NCBI GenBank assembly: GCA_000733355.1
Contig: JNVV01000014.1
Location: 721,661 to 785,660 of the forward strand
Length of the DNA: 64,000 nt
Direction of reading: 5' to 3'
Source: Falciphora oryzae
Taxonomy: Eukaryota > Ascomycota > Sordariomycetes > Magnaporthales > Magnaporthaceae
Shown: in pieces, positions 1 through 9,646 of the stretch
Position numbering within the stretch: the stretch's first letter is position 1
How the letters are laid out: each line of letters begins with the position of its first letter
Program-made: the position numbers and the translations under genes
The notes under the pieces: generated by a model
Told to the model about the DNA's origin: nothing
The model's database searches: none
What the model saw: the letters and a program-made list of their open reading frames with translations, nothing else

Positions 1-848
1 AAAAAAAAAAAAACCCCGTCCCGACCTATAAAAAAAAAATAAAAAAAAAATAAAAAAAGAGACGCCAACAGCGAGGAGCAGGAGGATGAGGATTTTGGTG
101 GCGAGGGAGCCGGCGACAAGACCGAGAACAAACTCCGGCACAAGGGTTGTCGGGCTGAGGAGCGCGCGCTTATTAGGCTTCGCCAATACCCGAATCTCTG
201 CCCATTTCGGCTCCATAATTACTCTACAAATTTGAAAAATGGGTAACAGGGGTGCGAAAATTGTTGAAGCAACAAAACTTTCAGGTCCTAATAAAAAATC
301 CACAATACGAAAAAGAAGAAGAAGAAAAAAAAGAAAAAGGAAAAAAAGAAGAAAAGAAGAAGAAAAAGAAGAAGAAGAAAAAGAAGAAGAAGAAGAAGAA
401 GAAGAAGAAGAAGAAGAAAAGTGGGTACCCATTCAGGTATTCGCCAACCCAGCGCGTTATCGACCATGACAAGAAGGCGGCTGGCACTGGGAAACACCAT
501 TAATTAACACCACAGAGACCCAAGACCCCACCAGCGACTGACTGCCAATTCCGAGGTTGGAAACGGCGGCTCTTCGTCTGGTCACAAGCGTGACCGTGCC
601 CCTACCGCTGAGCAGCCACAGGCTAAGCGGGTGTGTGGCCATGGTCGTCGTTCGCAGCAGGAGCAGAAGTCCAGGATGAAATCGACATCGATTCTGAGGA
701 GGGCGACGACTAGCAGCAGAACGGCGATTAGCGTGGTGAGGAGTCTGCTGGGACTCTGCTGCTGAGGAGTCTGAGCAGGAGTAGGAAATCTGGAAGGATG
801 TTTGCAAGGCTGATATACATTGCATGATATTACAGGCTGGGACATGGT
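1..848. other. Repeat debris with A-rich tracts, no intact gene
   Basis: The stretch opens with poly-A and A-rich runs (1-13 and about 30-57). An open stretch on the + strand from about 62 to 240 encodes an acidic then basic peptide that I do not recognise. Between about 500 and 710 another + strand frame ends in an acidic tail (reading EIDIDSEEGDD then stop), a style common at the ends of fungal transposases. Neither piece has a recognisable domain. I take this as decayed transposon sequence into which the MULE derivative at 857-2070 later inserted. Confidence 0.4.
309..421. repeat. GAA-rich all-purine microsatellite
   Basis: About 113 consecutive purines on the + strand, mostly GAA units with A-runs, becoming pure (GAA)n towards the right end. 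Open frames across it encode only poly-Glu/Lys or poly-Phe/Leu and are not genes. Tracts of this kind can form triplex DNA and vary in length. Confidence 0.9.
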
Positions 849-856
849 TTTTTATG
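849..856. repeat. Left target-site duplication of MULE derivative
   Basis: The 8-bp string TTTTTATG lies directly outside the left inverted end and is repeated exactly at 2071-2078 outside the right end. Confidence 0.75.
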
Positions 857-902
857 GAGGCTCTATCCGGCCACGCCCCTTTTTTGCTGCTTGCACGCAC
901 CC
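857..902 (+). repeat. MULE left terminal inverted repeat (46 bp)
   Basis: Begins GAGGCTCTATCCGGCC and is the exact reverse complement of 2025-2070. Confidence 0.88.
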
Positions 903-1130
903 CCACACCGATATCGGCCCACATGTAATTTTCTAAAGCGCGCCCATATAAACGAACACACTTTGCAATGCACAGCAAAAAATAAATAATAAAGGAGCGT
1001 TATTTTGAAGGCATTCCCAAGTGCAAATTAGCAATATATTAATAAAAACCCGGTGTTGAACCGCCAAACTATATAAAAAAAAGGGCACAGGCACGGCGTT
1101 GAGGCCGGATATCTAGTACTACAGAGGGGC

Positions 1131-1879
1131 CTAGAGACTCGCAAAAGGATCAACAAACTCCCCTGGAGACGGCGCAGACGCTGAGGGTGGTGCAAAGACC
1201 TCCCTGGGTGGCGTGGAGTGCAGGGGAGTGCCCAAGTCAAACACCCTATCCTCGTCAGCCTCGTCCCTTGCCTGCAAAGAGGCACCCAGTTTATGTTGCG
1301 AGTAATCTCGCCTGGCGCCGGCACGGATACCGGTGCGGCTACTGCCACGAGGCCCTGCCCGGGCCGGCCGTACAGTATCGTTAAAGGGGCCCTGCCCTGG
1401 AGGACGGCCTTTGCGAGTGCCAGTTGGATCCGTTACCCGGAGAAAAGGATCCTCCGTATCCCGGCTGGCTTTTTGCACCCAAAAAGAGTGCACTGAATCA
1501 ACTTGCAGCCCCGGGAAGTCGGGGTTTTCTCGTTGGGCCTCGTATAGATCCAAAAGCTCGTGGGCGCACGGCAGGCCGTATTGCTTACGCGTAGAGCGGG
1601 TGCAGGGGGGTAGGGGCAAGCCGTCGGGGTGCTTCCTAAAGGGCTAGTAGTTAACTGCACCCGGGCGATTACTCCCCAGGCCTCCAAAGCGTCACGGATA
1701 TCGGAGAGGGTAGGGTAAAAAGTAGAGAGTATCTCTGTAGGCTCAACGAGCCAATCACGGCCGTCCCAGGGCGCGGGGCCGGTAGCCTCGTCTGCAGGGA
1801 GGTCGCCAGCCTCGTTCGCAGAGGGATCGGTGGCCTCGTCGTCGCTCGAGATAACGATAGGCTCGTCGTTGGTGCTCAT
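1131..1879 (-). pseudogene. MULE transposase remnant (N- and C-terminal pieces)
   Basis: The reading starts at an ATG at 1879. The first about 75 residues match the N-terminal region of fungal MULE transposases. At about 1650 the coding sense passes to another frame that runs to a stop at 1131 and contains a Cys/His motif (PCAHELLDLYEAQ) like the SWIM finger. The roughly 400 central residues with the DDE triad are absent, so no active transposase can be made. The two remaining pieces correspond to the two ends of the parent gene, as in other internally deleted class II elements. Confidence 0.6.
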
Positions 1880-2024
1880 GGCGGAGGTCGTTATTGTCGG
1901 AAAAAAAAATACGGAAAAACGATTGCAAATGAGCCAGAAATGGCGCAGAGTTGATTCTCCAGGCTAAATTACGTAGGCAGCGAAACCGGGCCGCACGGGC
2001 GGTGCACAGGCCAAAAGTGGAGTA

Positions 2025-2070
2025 GGGTGCGTGCAAGCAGCAAAAAAGGGGCGTGGCCGGATAGAGCCTC
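2025..2070 (-). repeat. MULE right terminal inverted repeat (46 bp)
   Basis: Exact reverse complement of 857-902. It is followed at 2071-2078 by the duplicated TTTTTATG. Confidence 0.88.
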
Positions 2071-2078
2071 TTTTTATG

Positions 2079-2580
2079 GGCATTCGGGAATTGGCAGTTA
2101 GGCCGAAATTTTTTGACATTGATGGGAATTCTTGGTTGGGAGGCATTCAGGAGCGTCGGGGCTCACAGTCGGGCCAGGAATTGGCAGTTAAGTGGTGGAA
2201 CCCAATCCCATTTCAGTTCACAGCCCCCAGCCTTCCGCTTCTACTCGGGCGCGTGCGGCTTTTTTTGATTTTGCTTTTATTTTTTTACAAGCCGCATCAC
2301 AATCACCACTCCATTTTAATCTTAACTTCTTTTATGTGGCCATCGCCGTCCTGGTTTATAACATAGGGAGGCATCAAATCACACTTGAGGCGTTTTAAGA
2401 ACAATGGAGAGCAATATACAAAGCTGGTTTGGTCGCCTCATCCGCATGTTACGTCAGGGAATAAGAGGAAGAGGGAGCCAAGGTTTGAAGCAAAGGGATT
2501 ATATGTAGAGTAAATATTTTTGTAAATAAGCGGATGCCTTAAGCTATGCGCTGCTGCTGAGGATTCCTACTTCCTTTTCA
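2079..2580. other. Gene-free stretch between MULE and GH3 remnant
   Basis: No supported gene. The string GAATTGGCAGTTA occurs twice (about 2089 and 2177) and a near copy occurs inverted at about 542-554 on the far side of the MULE. This suggests the MULE landed inside an older repeat. The rest is T-rich and AT-rich sequence. Confidence 0.4.
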
Positions 2581-3021
2581 GTGTTTGGCTACGACGCGGT
2601 GGCGCAGAAGAAAAACGTCAACAACGTGCTGCCGCTCAGGAGCCCCAATTTCCTTCGTTCGAGTACTCGAACCTCAAGTGTCGTCGTCGACGCCCAAGCC
2701 TCGGAGTCTCTGCTGCCCCCGAGGCCGAGCGACATCTCGCCGGGCGGTCTGGGCTCGCTCTGGGATGAGGTGGCGCGGGTGACGTGCACCGTGACCAACG
2801 CGGGCGACGCGACGGCCGCCGCCGAGGTGGCGCAGTTGTACCTTGGCATCCCGGGCGGGCCGGCAAGGGTGCTGCGCGGGTTCGACAAGCAGGTGCTGGA
2901 GCCGGGTCGCAGCGCCGTGTTTGCGTTCCCGCTGACCGGGCGCGACGTCAGCATGCGGGACGTCGTGCGGCAGAGCTGGGTGCTGCAGCGGGGGCGATAT
3001 GGCCCGATGTTCCGCTCGTGA
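2581..3021 (+). pseudogene. GH3 beta-glucosidase C-terminal remnant (Fn3-like domain)
   Basis: The open stretch encodes the C-terminal fibronectin-III-like domain of fungal family 3 beta-glucosidases: VTCTVTNAGDAT, EVAQLYLGIP, RVLRGFDKQVLEPG, then FPLTGRDVSMRDVVRQSWVL, ending at a TGA at 3019. In intact enzymes this domain follows about 600 residues of catalytic (beta/alpha)8 and alpha/beta domains, all missing here. Upstream, a different frame reads FEYSNLK, which usually precedes this domain, so there is at least one frameshift near 2672. The final residues after RYGPM are also atypical. Transposon-derived sequence immediately upstream suggests the 5' part was lost by insertion or rearrangement. 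Identification of the domain is fairly secure; the history is inference. Confidence 0.65.
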
Positions 3022-4537
3022 CCACGTTTGATATTTGAGAACTGCTTCTTTCTTCCAGGCACGGGCAGCGACGCGAGGGGCGACCCTTACCACCATGATA
3101 CCACCTTCCAGAATGAAGAGACGCGTTATGACAAGAACCCACCTGGCAGCCGATGTTCTGTTCCTGGCATGTGAGCCGGGGAAACCCCGCTGCGTATTCG
3201 TCATCGCGAGCCTCCAGTCGACATGAGCCGAGGGGTGGCCCTAGTCAGGCCAGTTAATATTTGGAGGATACGTGCCTTCGGATTGGTGGTCGTCGGATGG
3301 TGCTGCTCCAGGGCAGGATTGCCTGTCTGGGCAGGCGGCTCTCACGCTCCCCACGGACTGGCGCGGGCACTTACACATCAAGGCCTTGGCTCGCCCTTGG
3401 AATTGGAGTCGGGCCGTTCCAGGCCGTCGAGCAAGTTCAGATTGATGGGCTTTGCAGTCGTCCTCAGGGGCAGGGGCTTCCCAACGCGGGGAAGCATGGG
3501 GGAAAAAAGATGCGGGGAAGGGCCCAGGGAACATGACAGGCGCAGGACCAAGTGCCACTGCGGTGGAGCCACAAGGCCACATGCCCAGGGCTTCTGGAAT
3601 CCTGATTGGCGCGCCTATTTTAGGGCCGCGACGCGAATCTGGTTCGGCAATGCCTTTGTTATTTCCTCCGTCGGCACTGATTCAACATGCTGGGCAGTAT
3701 TACCGACGATGGCATCCTGGCAAGGCTATAACGCACCACAGAGAGTCCACGGCCCAGTCCTTGGGCAGCGCCCTTCCCCATTTCTGTAATTGCCTTCTAT
3801 TTGCGCGTTCCATTGTTTGTCTCTTGGGTCCGCCTGGCGGCCCAATAAGATCTCGCCGCCCAGGCTCTTCCCTGCAAACACCTTCCCAAATATCCCCCGT
3901 CTTGAGTCTCGGATCCAGCCGTGGATCGCAGGGTGTCCTACCGGGCGCAAAGGAACACACCCCTGGCAGTGGCTGACGCTTACCAACATGGCAGGTCCCC
4001 CGGCATCCCGTCGTCCGGCACTGTGGAGGCACAGGGGCGCTGCGGCTCTTTTGTCGCGGCCGACCCCCAGCTTCCAAGCGCGGTGACCTCGTGACCGTGA
4101 GGGGCAGACGCCTCGGCAGGTCCCAGAAAGGGGCAAAGCACCGGGTTGGAGAAGCCCTGTGTGCGGAGGAGCTCCGGCCTGCTGCTAATAAGTTGGGTCG
4201 CCATGGCTGGGTTCACAAACCGATTTTGCCGTGGGCCGCCAACGCGTCATGTACCTGACCCTTATAGCCGAAACGACCCAGGGGCCCCATCGCAAGGAGG
4301 AACCGCGGCGGCTCCAAAGTGGGCTCGCTCGACACATGATCTTGTCTCCCTGGCAGCGGAATCCCGGAGTTCATATATGAGGCCCCTGGGCCCTGTTCCG
4401 CTGCTTGATTCTCGGAGCCGCTAGCCCAACCCTTTCTGGCACATCGACCGAGACGAAGTCGCACGTAGCTGCGAACCTCGGCGAGCCCGTCACTCGTTCA
4501 CACACCACCTCTCGGATTCGAATCCGACGCGGCCAAG
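3022..4537. other. Intergenic, promoter side of the GH43 gene
   Basis: Open frames here (for example 3223-3789 +) encode Gly/Arg/Trp-rich sequence without domain signatures and look like GC-driven chance frames. An AT-rich string TTCATATATGAG lies at about 4370, some 165 bp before the GH43 start, and could serve as a core promoter element. Nothing else is supported. Confidence 0.5.
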
Positions 4538-7500
4538 ATGCGGTTCTCGGGGCTTTGGGCCGCTGCCCTGGCCACGCTGGCCCACGCCACCGCCGACCAC
4601 CCCCTAGATGCACGAAGCGCGCTCAAGGCGCGCGCCACCGCCGCCCTCGACTCCGTCACCGTCACCAACATTAACGACGTCAGGGGAAACCTGCATCTCC
4701 CCGAGACCTGGGACGGCCTTCCCGTCCGCTGGACTAGCAGCGATCCCGCCGTCGTCGGGCACGACGGCCTGGTGAAGCGGCGGGAGGACGGGCACCGCCA
4801 CGTCACGCTGCGCGCCACCATCGATCACGAGGGCGTGTCGGTCGAGCGCGAGTTCACGGCGCGGGTGCGGCAGGCGGTGGAGAAGCGGCAGGCGGCCGAC
4901 TATGAGGGCTACGCCTTCTCGTACTTCACGGGCAACAGCATCGCGGGCGAGAAGATCTACTTCGCCGCCAGCGTCGGCAACGACGCGCTCAACTGGCGCG
5001 AGCTCAACCGCGGGCAGCCCGTGCTGACGTCCACCATGGGCACCAAGGGCCTGCGCGACCCGTTCCTGATCCGGTCGCCCGAGGGCGACACCTTCTACCT
5101 CATCGCCACGGACCTGTCCATCGGCTCGGGCACGTCGTGGGGCGACGCGGTGCGGTTCGGCAGCCTGTTCCTCGAGGTGTGGGAGTCGCACGACCTGGTC
5201 AACTGGTCGGCGCAGCGGCACATCAAGGTGTCGCCGCCCAGCGCGGGCAACACGTGGGCGCCCGAGGCCTACTACGACCCCTCGATCGGCGCCTACGTCG
5301 TCTTCTGGGCGTCGTCGCTGTACGCTAGCAACGACACGAAGCGCAACGGGCCGACGTACCACCGCATGCTGTACGCCACGACGCGCGACTTTGTCACCTT
5401 CAGCAACACCACCGTGTGGCAGGACGCCGGCATGTCGCGCATCGACTCGACCGTCATCAAGGTCGGCAACCAGTACCACCGCTTCACCAAGGACGAGGGC
5501 GCCGGCAGCACGGGCTGCGTCGACATCATCCAGGAGCGCTCGTCCTCGCTCGAGGCCACCCTGCCGTCGTGGACGCGCGAGGCCGCCTGCATCGGTCGCG
5601 ACGCCGGCACCCAGGCCGTCGAGGGCCCGACCGTGTTCAAGTCCAACCCGGGCGACGTGCGCGGCGACAAGTTCTACCTGTTCGTCGACGAGTTTGGCGG
5701 CCGCGGCTACGTGCCGCTCGAGACGGCCGACATCGCCAACCCCAAGTGGAGGCTGTCGTCGTCGTGGAACCTGCCCGCCAGCCCGCGCCACGGCACCGTC
5801 ATCCCCGTCACCAAGGCCGAGCTCGCGCGCCTGACGGGTTCGACGGGCAAGCCCAAGCCCGCCAACGCCGCCGGCGAGATTGTGCGCTACGATTTTTCGT
5901 CGCTCAAGGACGGCGGCGTGCTGCCTGACGTGTCTGGAAACGGCGCCGACGGCAAAGTGCAGGGCGGCGCCACCATCAGCAACGGCGCGCTGGTGCTCGA
6001 CGGCGTCGACGACTACGTGGCGCTGCCCAACGACCTCGTCGCGGGCGTCGAGGACATTACGGTCGAGACCGAGGTGCAGCTGGCGACGGACCAGCAGACG
6101 CCCTACTTCATCTTCGGCATCGGCAACACGGCCACGTCGGGCGCGGGCGCGGGCTACCTGTTCTCCACGGGCAGCCCGTACCGCGCCAGCATCACGCTGA
6201 CCGACTTCACGGGCGAGCAGACGGTGTCATCGAACCAGGAGCTGCCCAAGGGCCAGTGGGTGCACCTGGCCTACGTGATCCAGGGCCGCACCGCCATCTT
6301 GTACCTTAACGGCGCCGAGGTCGGCCGCAACACGCAGGTCAACCTCGACCCGGCCCAGATCGGCGGCGGCGCCACCAACAACAACTACATCGGCAAGTCG
6401 GCCTACACGGGCGACCGCCTGCTTAAGGGCCAGGTGCGCAAGTTCGCCGTTTACAACCGCGCCCTGTCGGCGGCCGAGGTGCTCGGTAAGTCGGGAAACC
6501 TGCTCCAGATGACTGGGGTCTCGCTTTCTGACGCGTCCGCCATCAAGGCCTCGCCCCTCGTTAGCGGCTCCGGCCGCTCCGTCCTCTTCTACGTCAAGCC
6601 CGGCACCAACCTGGCCGCGCTCGCGCCCACCTTCACCACCCCCGACGGCGTGACGGCCTCGCCCGCCTCGGGCGCCACCGTCGACTTTAGCAACGGCCGC
6701 ACCGTCACCTACACCCTGACCAACCGCGTCAACGGCACCTCGGCCACGTGGGTCATGGCGGCGCGCGAGATGGCGTCGCCCGTCCTGCCCGGCCTGTACG
6801 CCGACCCCAACATCTACATCCACAACAGCACCTACTACATCTACGCCACTACCGACGGCTTCCCCGGCTGGGGCGGTAAGGAGTTCTACGTGTGGTCGTC
6901 GCCCGACATGAAGGAGTGGACGCGCACCCAGACGCCCATTCTGAAGCTCGACGGCGCTAACGGCAACGTCCCCTGGGCCGTCGGCAACGCCTGGGCTCCC
7001 GGATTCATCGAGCGCGGCGGCAAGTTTTACTTCTACCACAGCGGCCACCACATCCGGCTCAACACCAAGACCATCGGCGCCGCTGTGGCGTCGCACCCGC
7101 TGGGACCCTTCACGGCGCAGCCCGACGCCATGATCTTCAACAACGAGACGGTGACGTCGGGCCAGGCCATCGACCCGGCCGCGTTCCGCGACCCCGTCAG
7201 CGGCAAGTACTATCTGTACTGGGGCAACGGACGCCCGCTGTACGCGCAGCTGGCCGACGACATGGTTTCCTTGGTCCCCGGCACCACCAAGCAGATCTCG
7301 GGCCTGAACGACTTCCGTGAGGGCCTGTTCCTGGTGTACCGTCGCGGGCTGTACCACATGACGTACAGCATCGACGACACGGGGTCCGAAGACTACCGGG
7401 TCGGCTACGCGACGGCGACATCGCCCGACGGGCCGTGGACGTACCGCGGCGTCGTGCTGGCCAAGCGGCCGGAGCTGGGCATCCTGGGGACGGGCCACAA

Positions 7501-7699
7501 CAGCATGGCGCAGGTGCCGGGCACCGACGACTGGGTCATCGTGTACCACCGCTTCGGCATCCCCGGTGGCAACGGCAACAACCGCGAGACCACGATCGAC
7601 CGGGTTGTGTTTGACGAGCAGACGGGCTTCATGAAGGCCATCACGCCGACGCTGGAGAGCGTGCCGGCGCAGCGCATCAGCAGCGGTGCGGCGAGGTGA
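4538..7699 (+). CDS. Secreted GH43 glycosidase with two catalytic domains and a LamG domain
   Basis: An intronless 1053-residue protein. A signal peptide (about residues 1-19, MRFSGLWAAALATLAHATA) is followed by an Ig-like bacterial-type domain (about 25-110, VRWTSSDPAVV). A first five-bladed GH43 domain (about 123-430) has candidate catalytic residues in GLRDPFLI, TWAPEAYYDPS and AVEGPTVF. A LamG/concanavalin-like domain (about 447-648, DGVDDYVALPND) and a short beta-rich linker (about 655-735) precede a second GH43 domain (about 745-1040; LPGLYADPNIY, AIDPAAFRDP, FREGLF). GH43 enzymes cleave arabinose or xylose side chains and arabinan outside the cell, so this enzyme probably acts on hemicellulose or pectin; the exact linkage cannot be read. 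Two GH43 modules around a LamG in one chain is unusual in length (typical GH43 proteins are 300-600 residues). The start is supported by the signal peptide beginning at this ATG. Confidence 0.9.
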   Translation: MRFSGLWAAALATLAHATADHPLDARSALKARATAALDSVTVTNINDVRGNLHLPETWDGLPVRWTSSDPAVVGHDGLVKRREDGHRHVTLRATIDHEGVSVEREFTARVRQAVEKRQAADYEGYAFSYFTGNSIAGEKIYFAASVGNDALNWRELNRGQPVLTSTMGTKGLRDPFLIRSPEGDTFYLIATDLSIGSGTSWGDAVRFGSLFLEVWESHDLVNWSAQRHIKVSPPSAGNTWAPEAYYDPSIGAYVVFWASSLYASNDTKRNGPTYHRMLYATTRDFVTFSNTTVWQDAGMSRIDSTVIKVGNQYHRFTKDEGAGSTGCVDIIQERSSSLEATLPSWTREAACIGRDAGTQAVEGPTVFKSNPGDVRGDKFYLFVDEFGGRGYVPLETADIANPKWRLSSSWNLPASPRHGTVIPVTKAELARLTGSTGKPKPANAAGEIVRYDFSSLKDGGVLPDVSGNGADGKVQGGATISNGALVLDGVDDYVALPNDLVAGVEDITVETEVQLATDQQTPYFIFGIGNTATSGAGAGYLFSTGSPYRASITLTDFTGEQTVSSNQELPKGQWVHLAYVIQGRTAILYLNGAEVGRNTQVNLDPAQIGGGATNNNYIGKSAYTGDRLLKGQVRKFAVYNRALSAAEVLGKSGNLLQMTGVSLSDASAIKASPLVSGSGRSVLFYVKPGTNLAALAPTFTTPDGVTASPASGATVDFSNGRTVTYTLTNRVNGTSATWVMAAREMASPVLPGLYADPNIYIHNSTYYIYATTDGFPGWGGKEFYVWSSPDMKEWTRTQTPILKLDGANGNVPWAVGNAWAPGFIERGGKFYFYHSGHHIRLNTKTIGAAVASHPLGPFTAQPDAMIFNNETVTSGQAIDPAAFRDPVSGKYYLYWGNGRPLYAQLADDMVSLVPGTTKQISGLNDFREGLFLVYRRGLYHMTYSIDDTGSEDYRVGYATATSPDGPWTYRGVVLAKRPELGILGTGHNSMAQVPGTDDWVIVYHRFGIPGGNGNNRETTIDRVVFDEQTGFMKAITPTLESVPAQRISSGAAR

Positions 7700-8558
7700 G
7701 AGTTAGTGTAGAGAGACGGTCGTAACGATTAAGGGGCTTTGGTGGGCGCATTGTGGGCTTTTTTTAAGGTTCTTTTGCCAGGACGAGGCGGCAGGAGAGG
7801 TCCAGGCGGACCTGATGACCAGACTCACACAAATACCGCATTTGGGACGGACGATATCCACATGTGTATGTAAATATTTATTCAATAATCCCTTTTGTTC
7901 AAACCTGGCCTCCCCCGTCCTTTTTGACCCTGACATGACATGCAGACGAGACGAGACGACAAAACAGGCTTTGGCCGCCGGCTGCCCCTTTTAGGCGACT
8001 CAGGGCATCTTCCGGGGTGCCCCGCCGGCGATGACACCTGCCAGCGGGCAAAATGACTAGGCAACCCCAGGTTGCACTGGGGAGAAGCGAGGGATACGAG
8101 CAGATGCATCTCGCTGCATCTGGTCGTTGAACCCTAAAGTTAGTTGACAGGCGATGGTCACACAGGGGAGAGCGAAGGTCTGGAATGGCCGGAGCCAGGG
8201 GCACAACCCGCCCGCTCGCTCGCTTGTCTTTCACGCGCATCAAAAGAACATCCCCCTCAATTTGCCGCCAGCAATGCACGTCAAAAGGGCAGACGGGCAG
8301 GGGGGTGGGGATTACGCACGCGGGCGAGTTTGACGATCCGAGGCTAGTTCTCCGAGGCCATGCCTGAGCCGCGGGCGCCGGCGACTTGTATATAAACAAG
8401 ACACCAAAAGGTCACCGTCTTCCCTCAGGTTGGTTTTTACCACCACGCCCAACACAACCGGCTTGAACACATTCGCTCTTTTCTCCTAACTTTATACATT
8501 CGCTCATTCACTGCCCTGCCTTGCAGCACAAAACCAAACCCCCCAAACTCGGCTCAAC
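7700..8558. other. Intergenic, GH43 3' side and SSP1 promoter
   Basis: No gene supported. The first part is the GH43 3' flank with T-rich runs. The last 170 bp look like a fungal promoter and leader: a TATA element at 8388-8396 and pyrimidine-rich, CA-rich sequence up to the ATG at 8559. Confidence 0.5.
8388..8396 (+). promoter_or_regulatory. TATA-box-like element for small secreted protein 1
   Basis: The string GTATATAAA lies about 165 bp before the ATG at 8559, followed by a CA/CT-rich leader ending in CTCGGCTCAACATGAAG. This spacing is normal for highly expressed genes of filamentous ascomycetes. The assignment is inference from sequence and position. Confidence 0.5.
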
Positions 8559-8902
8559 ATGAAGTTCACCCTCGCCTCCGCCGCGGCCCTCCTCGTCGCC
8601 GTCGCCCACGCCGCGCCGTCGTCGGCTCCTCTCGAGAAGCGCGTCGACCCGGGCTGCCCCACCAGCGCGCCCTGGCGCATGGGCACGCCGGGCGGCTACT
8701 GGTACCCCATCTGCTGCCCGTACATCCTGGCCAACGTGAGTTTTTATCTCTCTCTTTTTGCCCCAAACAGCCTTCCTCGGCTTTGAAGACGACAACGATG
8801 CTGACTTGTTCCCCTTCCCAGCCGGGCTGCTGCAACACCGACCCCAAGAACCCCATCACGTACACCGGTGCGCCGTACCCGGCCTGCCCCGGCGCTCAGT
8901 AG
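8559..8902 (+). CDS. Small secreted cysteine-rich protein 1 (tandem pair)
   Basis: Two exons, 8559-8735 and 8822-8902, joined across an 86-bp intron with GTGAGT donor, GCTGAC branch site and CCCAG acceptor, in phase 0. The product is 85 residues: signal peptide (about 1-19), a short propeptide ending at a Kex2-type LEKR site (residues 25-28), then a mature peptide with six cysteines at 33, 52, 53, 62, 63 and 81 (C-x18-CC-x8-CC-x17-C). The motif YWYPICC and the ending YPACPGAQ are shared with the gene at 9647. The fold and role are unknown. Six rather than eight cysteines argues against a hydrophobin. An extracellular effector-like or antimicrobial role is possible but not shown by the sequence. 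Confidence 0.85.
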
Positions 8903-9646
8903 AGGGGGGGAAGTAAGAACGTGACGGGACGGGACAGGACAGGACGGACGCCTTTTCCGGTGTATATCAAGGCGGACGGACGGACGGGTAAACAACGCAA
9001 CAACAACCAGAATTGAGGTTTGGTTTAAAAAGTGGCAACATAGAATAAAAATTCCAAATGCCGCCAAACAACACCGCAACCCCGTGTCGCTTGTTTCCTT
9101 GATTTCATCAAGTTCTGGCCAAGCCTAATGTTTTGTCACGTCGACAAGACTCCGCTACCGATTCGGCATCGGCAATTGCCCCTGTAGCGCCGCCGGTCTC
9201 AATCGATCCTTTTGCAGGCGGCTGGCAATCCGTGGGATGGATGCGATGGAAGCGAGCAGCACCGTGGCACGCATATCGACCGGCCCTAAAAACCCAAAAC
9301 GCGAGGCGGGCATCGGGGAGGGATCTTCCATATTTACGTTTTCGCGGGGAACCCACCCGTACCAAACTGGGGGCTACAAATCGGCTGATTAGAGGGTCCG
9401 ATCGAAGAAGGGGGGAAGGTGCCATTGTGCAATTTGCTGCCTCCCATGCGAGCCGGCGATGCAAACAGGCCAGCGCCATGTCGGCTCTCTCGCCCTCCAT
9501 CAAGACGCCGACGCCAACGCGCGTCCGTCGGTCGCTTTGATTTTGTCCCGTTCCCAACCCACCCACGCACTCACTTCCTAGATTCCCCCACCCGCTTTTC
9601 CATCCACACTCGCTCTCGCTTCACCAGCAACGAACCATCAGCCAAG
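8903..9646. other. Intergenic between the two small secreted protein genes
   Basis: A short repeat-like stretch GGGACGGGACAGGACAGGACGGACG follows the first stop codon, without clear function. The open frames at 9133-9540 (both strands) have no domain features. The last 100 bp are CT-rich leader sequence before the ATG at 9647. Confidence 0.4.

Larger units (their letters stand above)
857..2070 (-). mobile_element. Internally deleted Mutator-like (MULE) element
   Basis: A 1,214-bp element with perfect 46-bp terminal inverted repeats (857-902 and 2025-2070) and an 8-bp direct duplication at its edges (849-856, 2071-2078), which fits MULE transposition (8-10 bp duplications). The interior reads on the minus strand. 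A start at 1879 gives an N-terminal peptide with an acidic opening (MSTNDEPIVISSDDEA) and the stretch FYPTLSDIRDALEAWG, which resembles the N-terminus of fungal MULE transposases. A second frame ending at 1131 carries STRKQYGLPCAHEL, resembling the C-terminal SWIM zinc finger. The catalytic DDE core between them is missing and the two parts are out of frame. This is therefore a non-autonomous derivative. The inverted repeats and duplication were read directly; the MULE assignment rests on motif memory. Confidence 0.8.

Noticed and set aside
239..503. Glu/Lys-rich open frames over the GAA tract
   Set aside because: They exist only because the purine repeat has no stops; no sequence outside the repeat supports a gene.
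3223..3789. 188-codon + strand frame
   Set aside because: Gly/Arg/Trp-rich with no domain, overlapping equally long frames on the other strand; typical of GC-rich non-coding DNA.
4510..4536. Possible tRNA T-loop (CGGATTCGAATCCG)
   Set aside because: The string looks like a T-arm, but no acceptor, D or anticodon stems could be found around it.
4604..5791. 395-codon frame antisense to GH43
   Set aside because: Shadow of the GH43 codons; Arg/Val/Gly-rich composition of a complementary frame.
6227..7549. 440-codon frame antisense to GH43
   Set aside because: Same reason as the first antisense frame; the sense protein is well supported by two GH43 domains.
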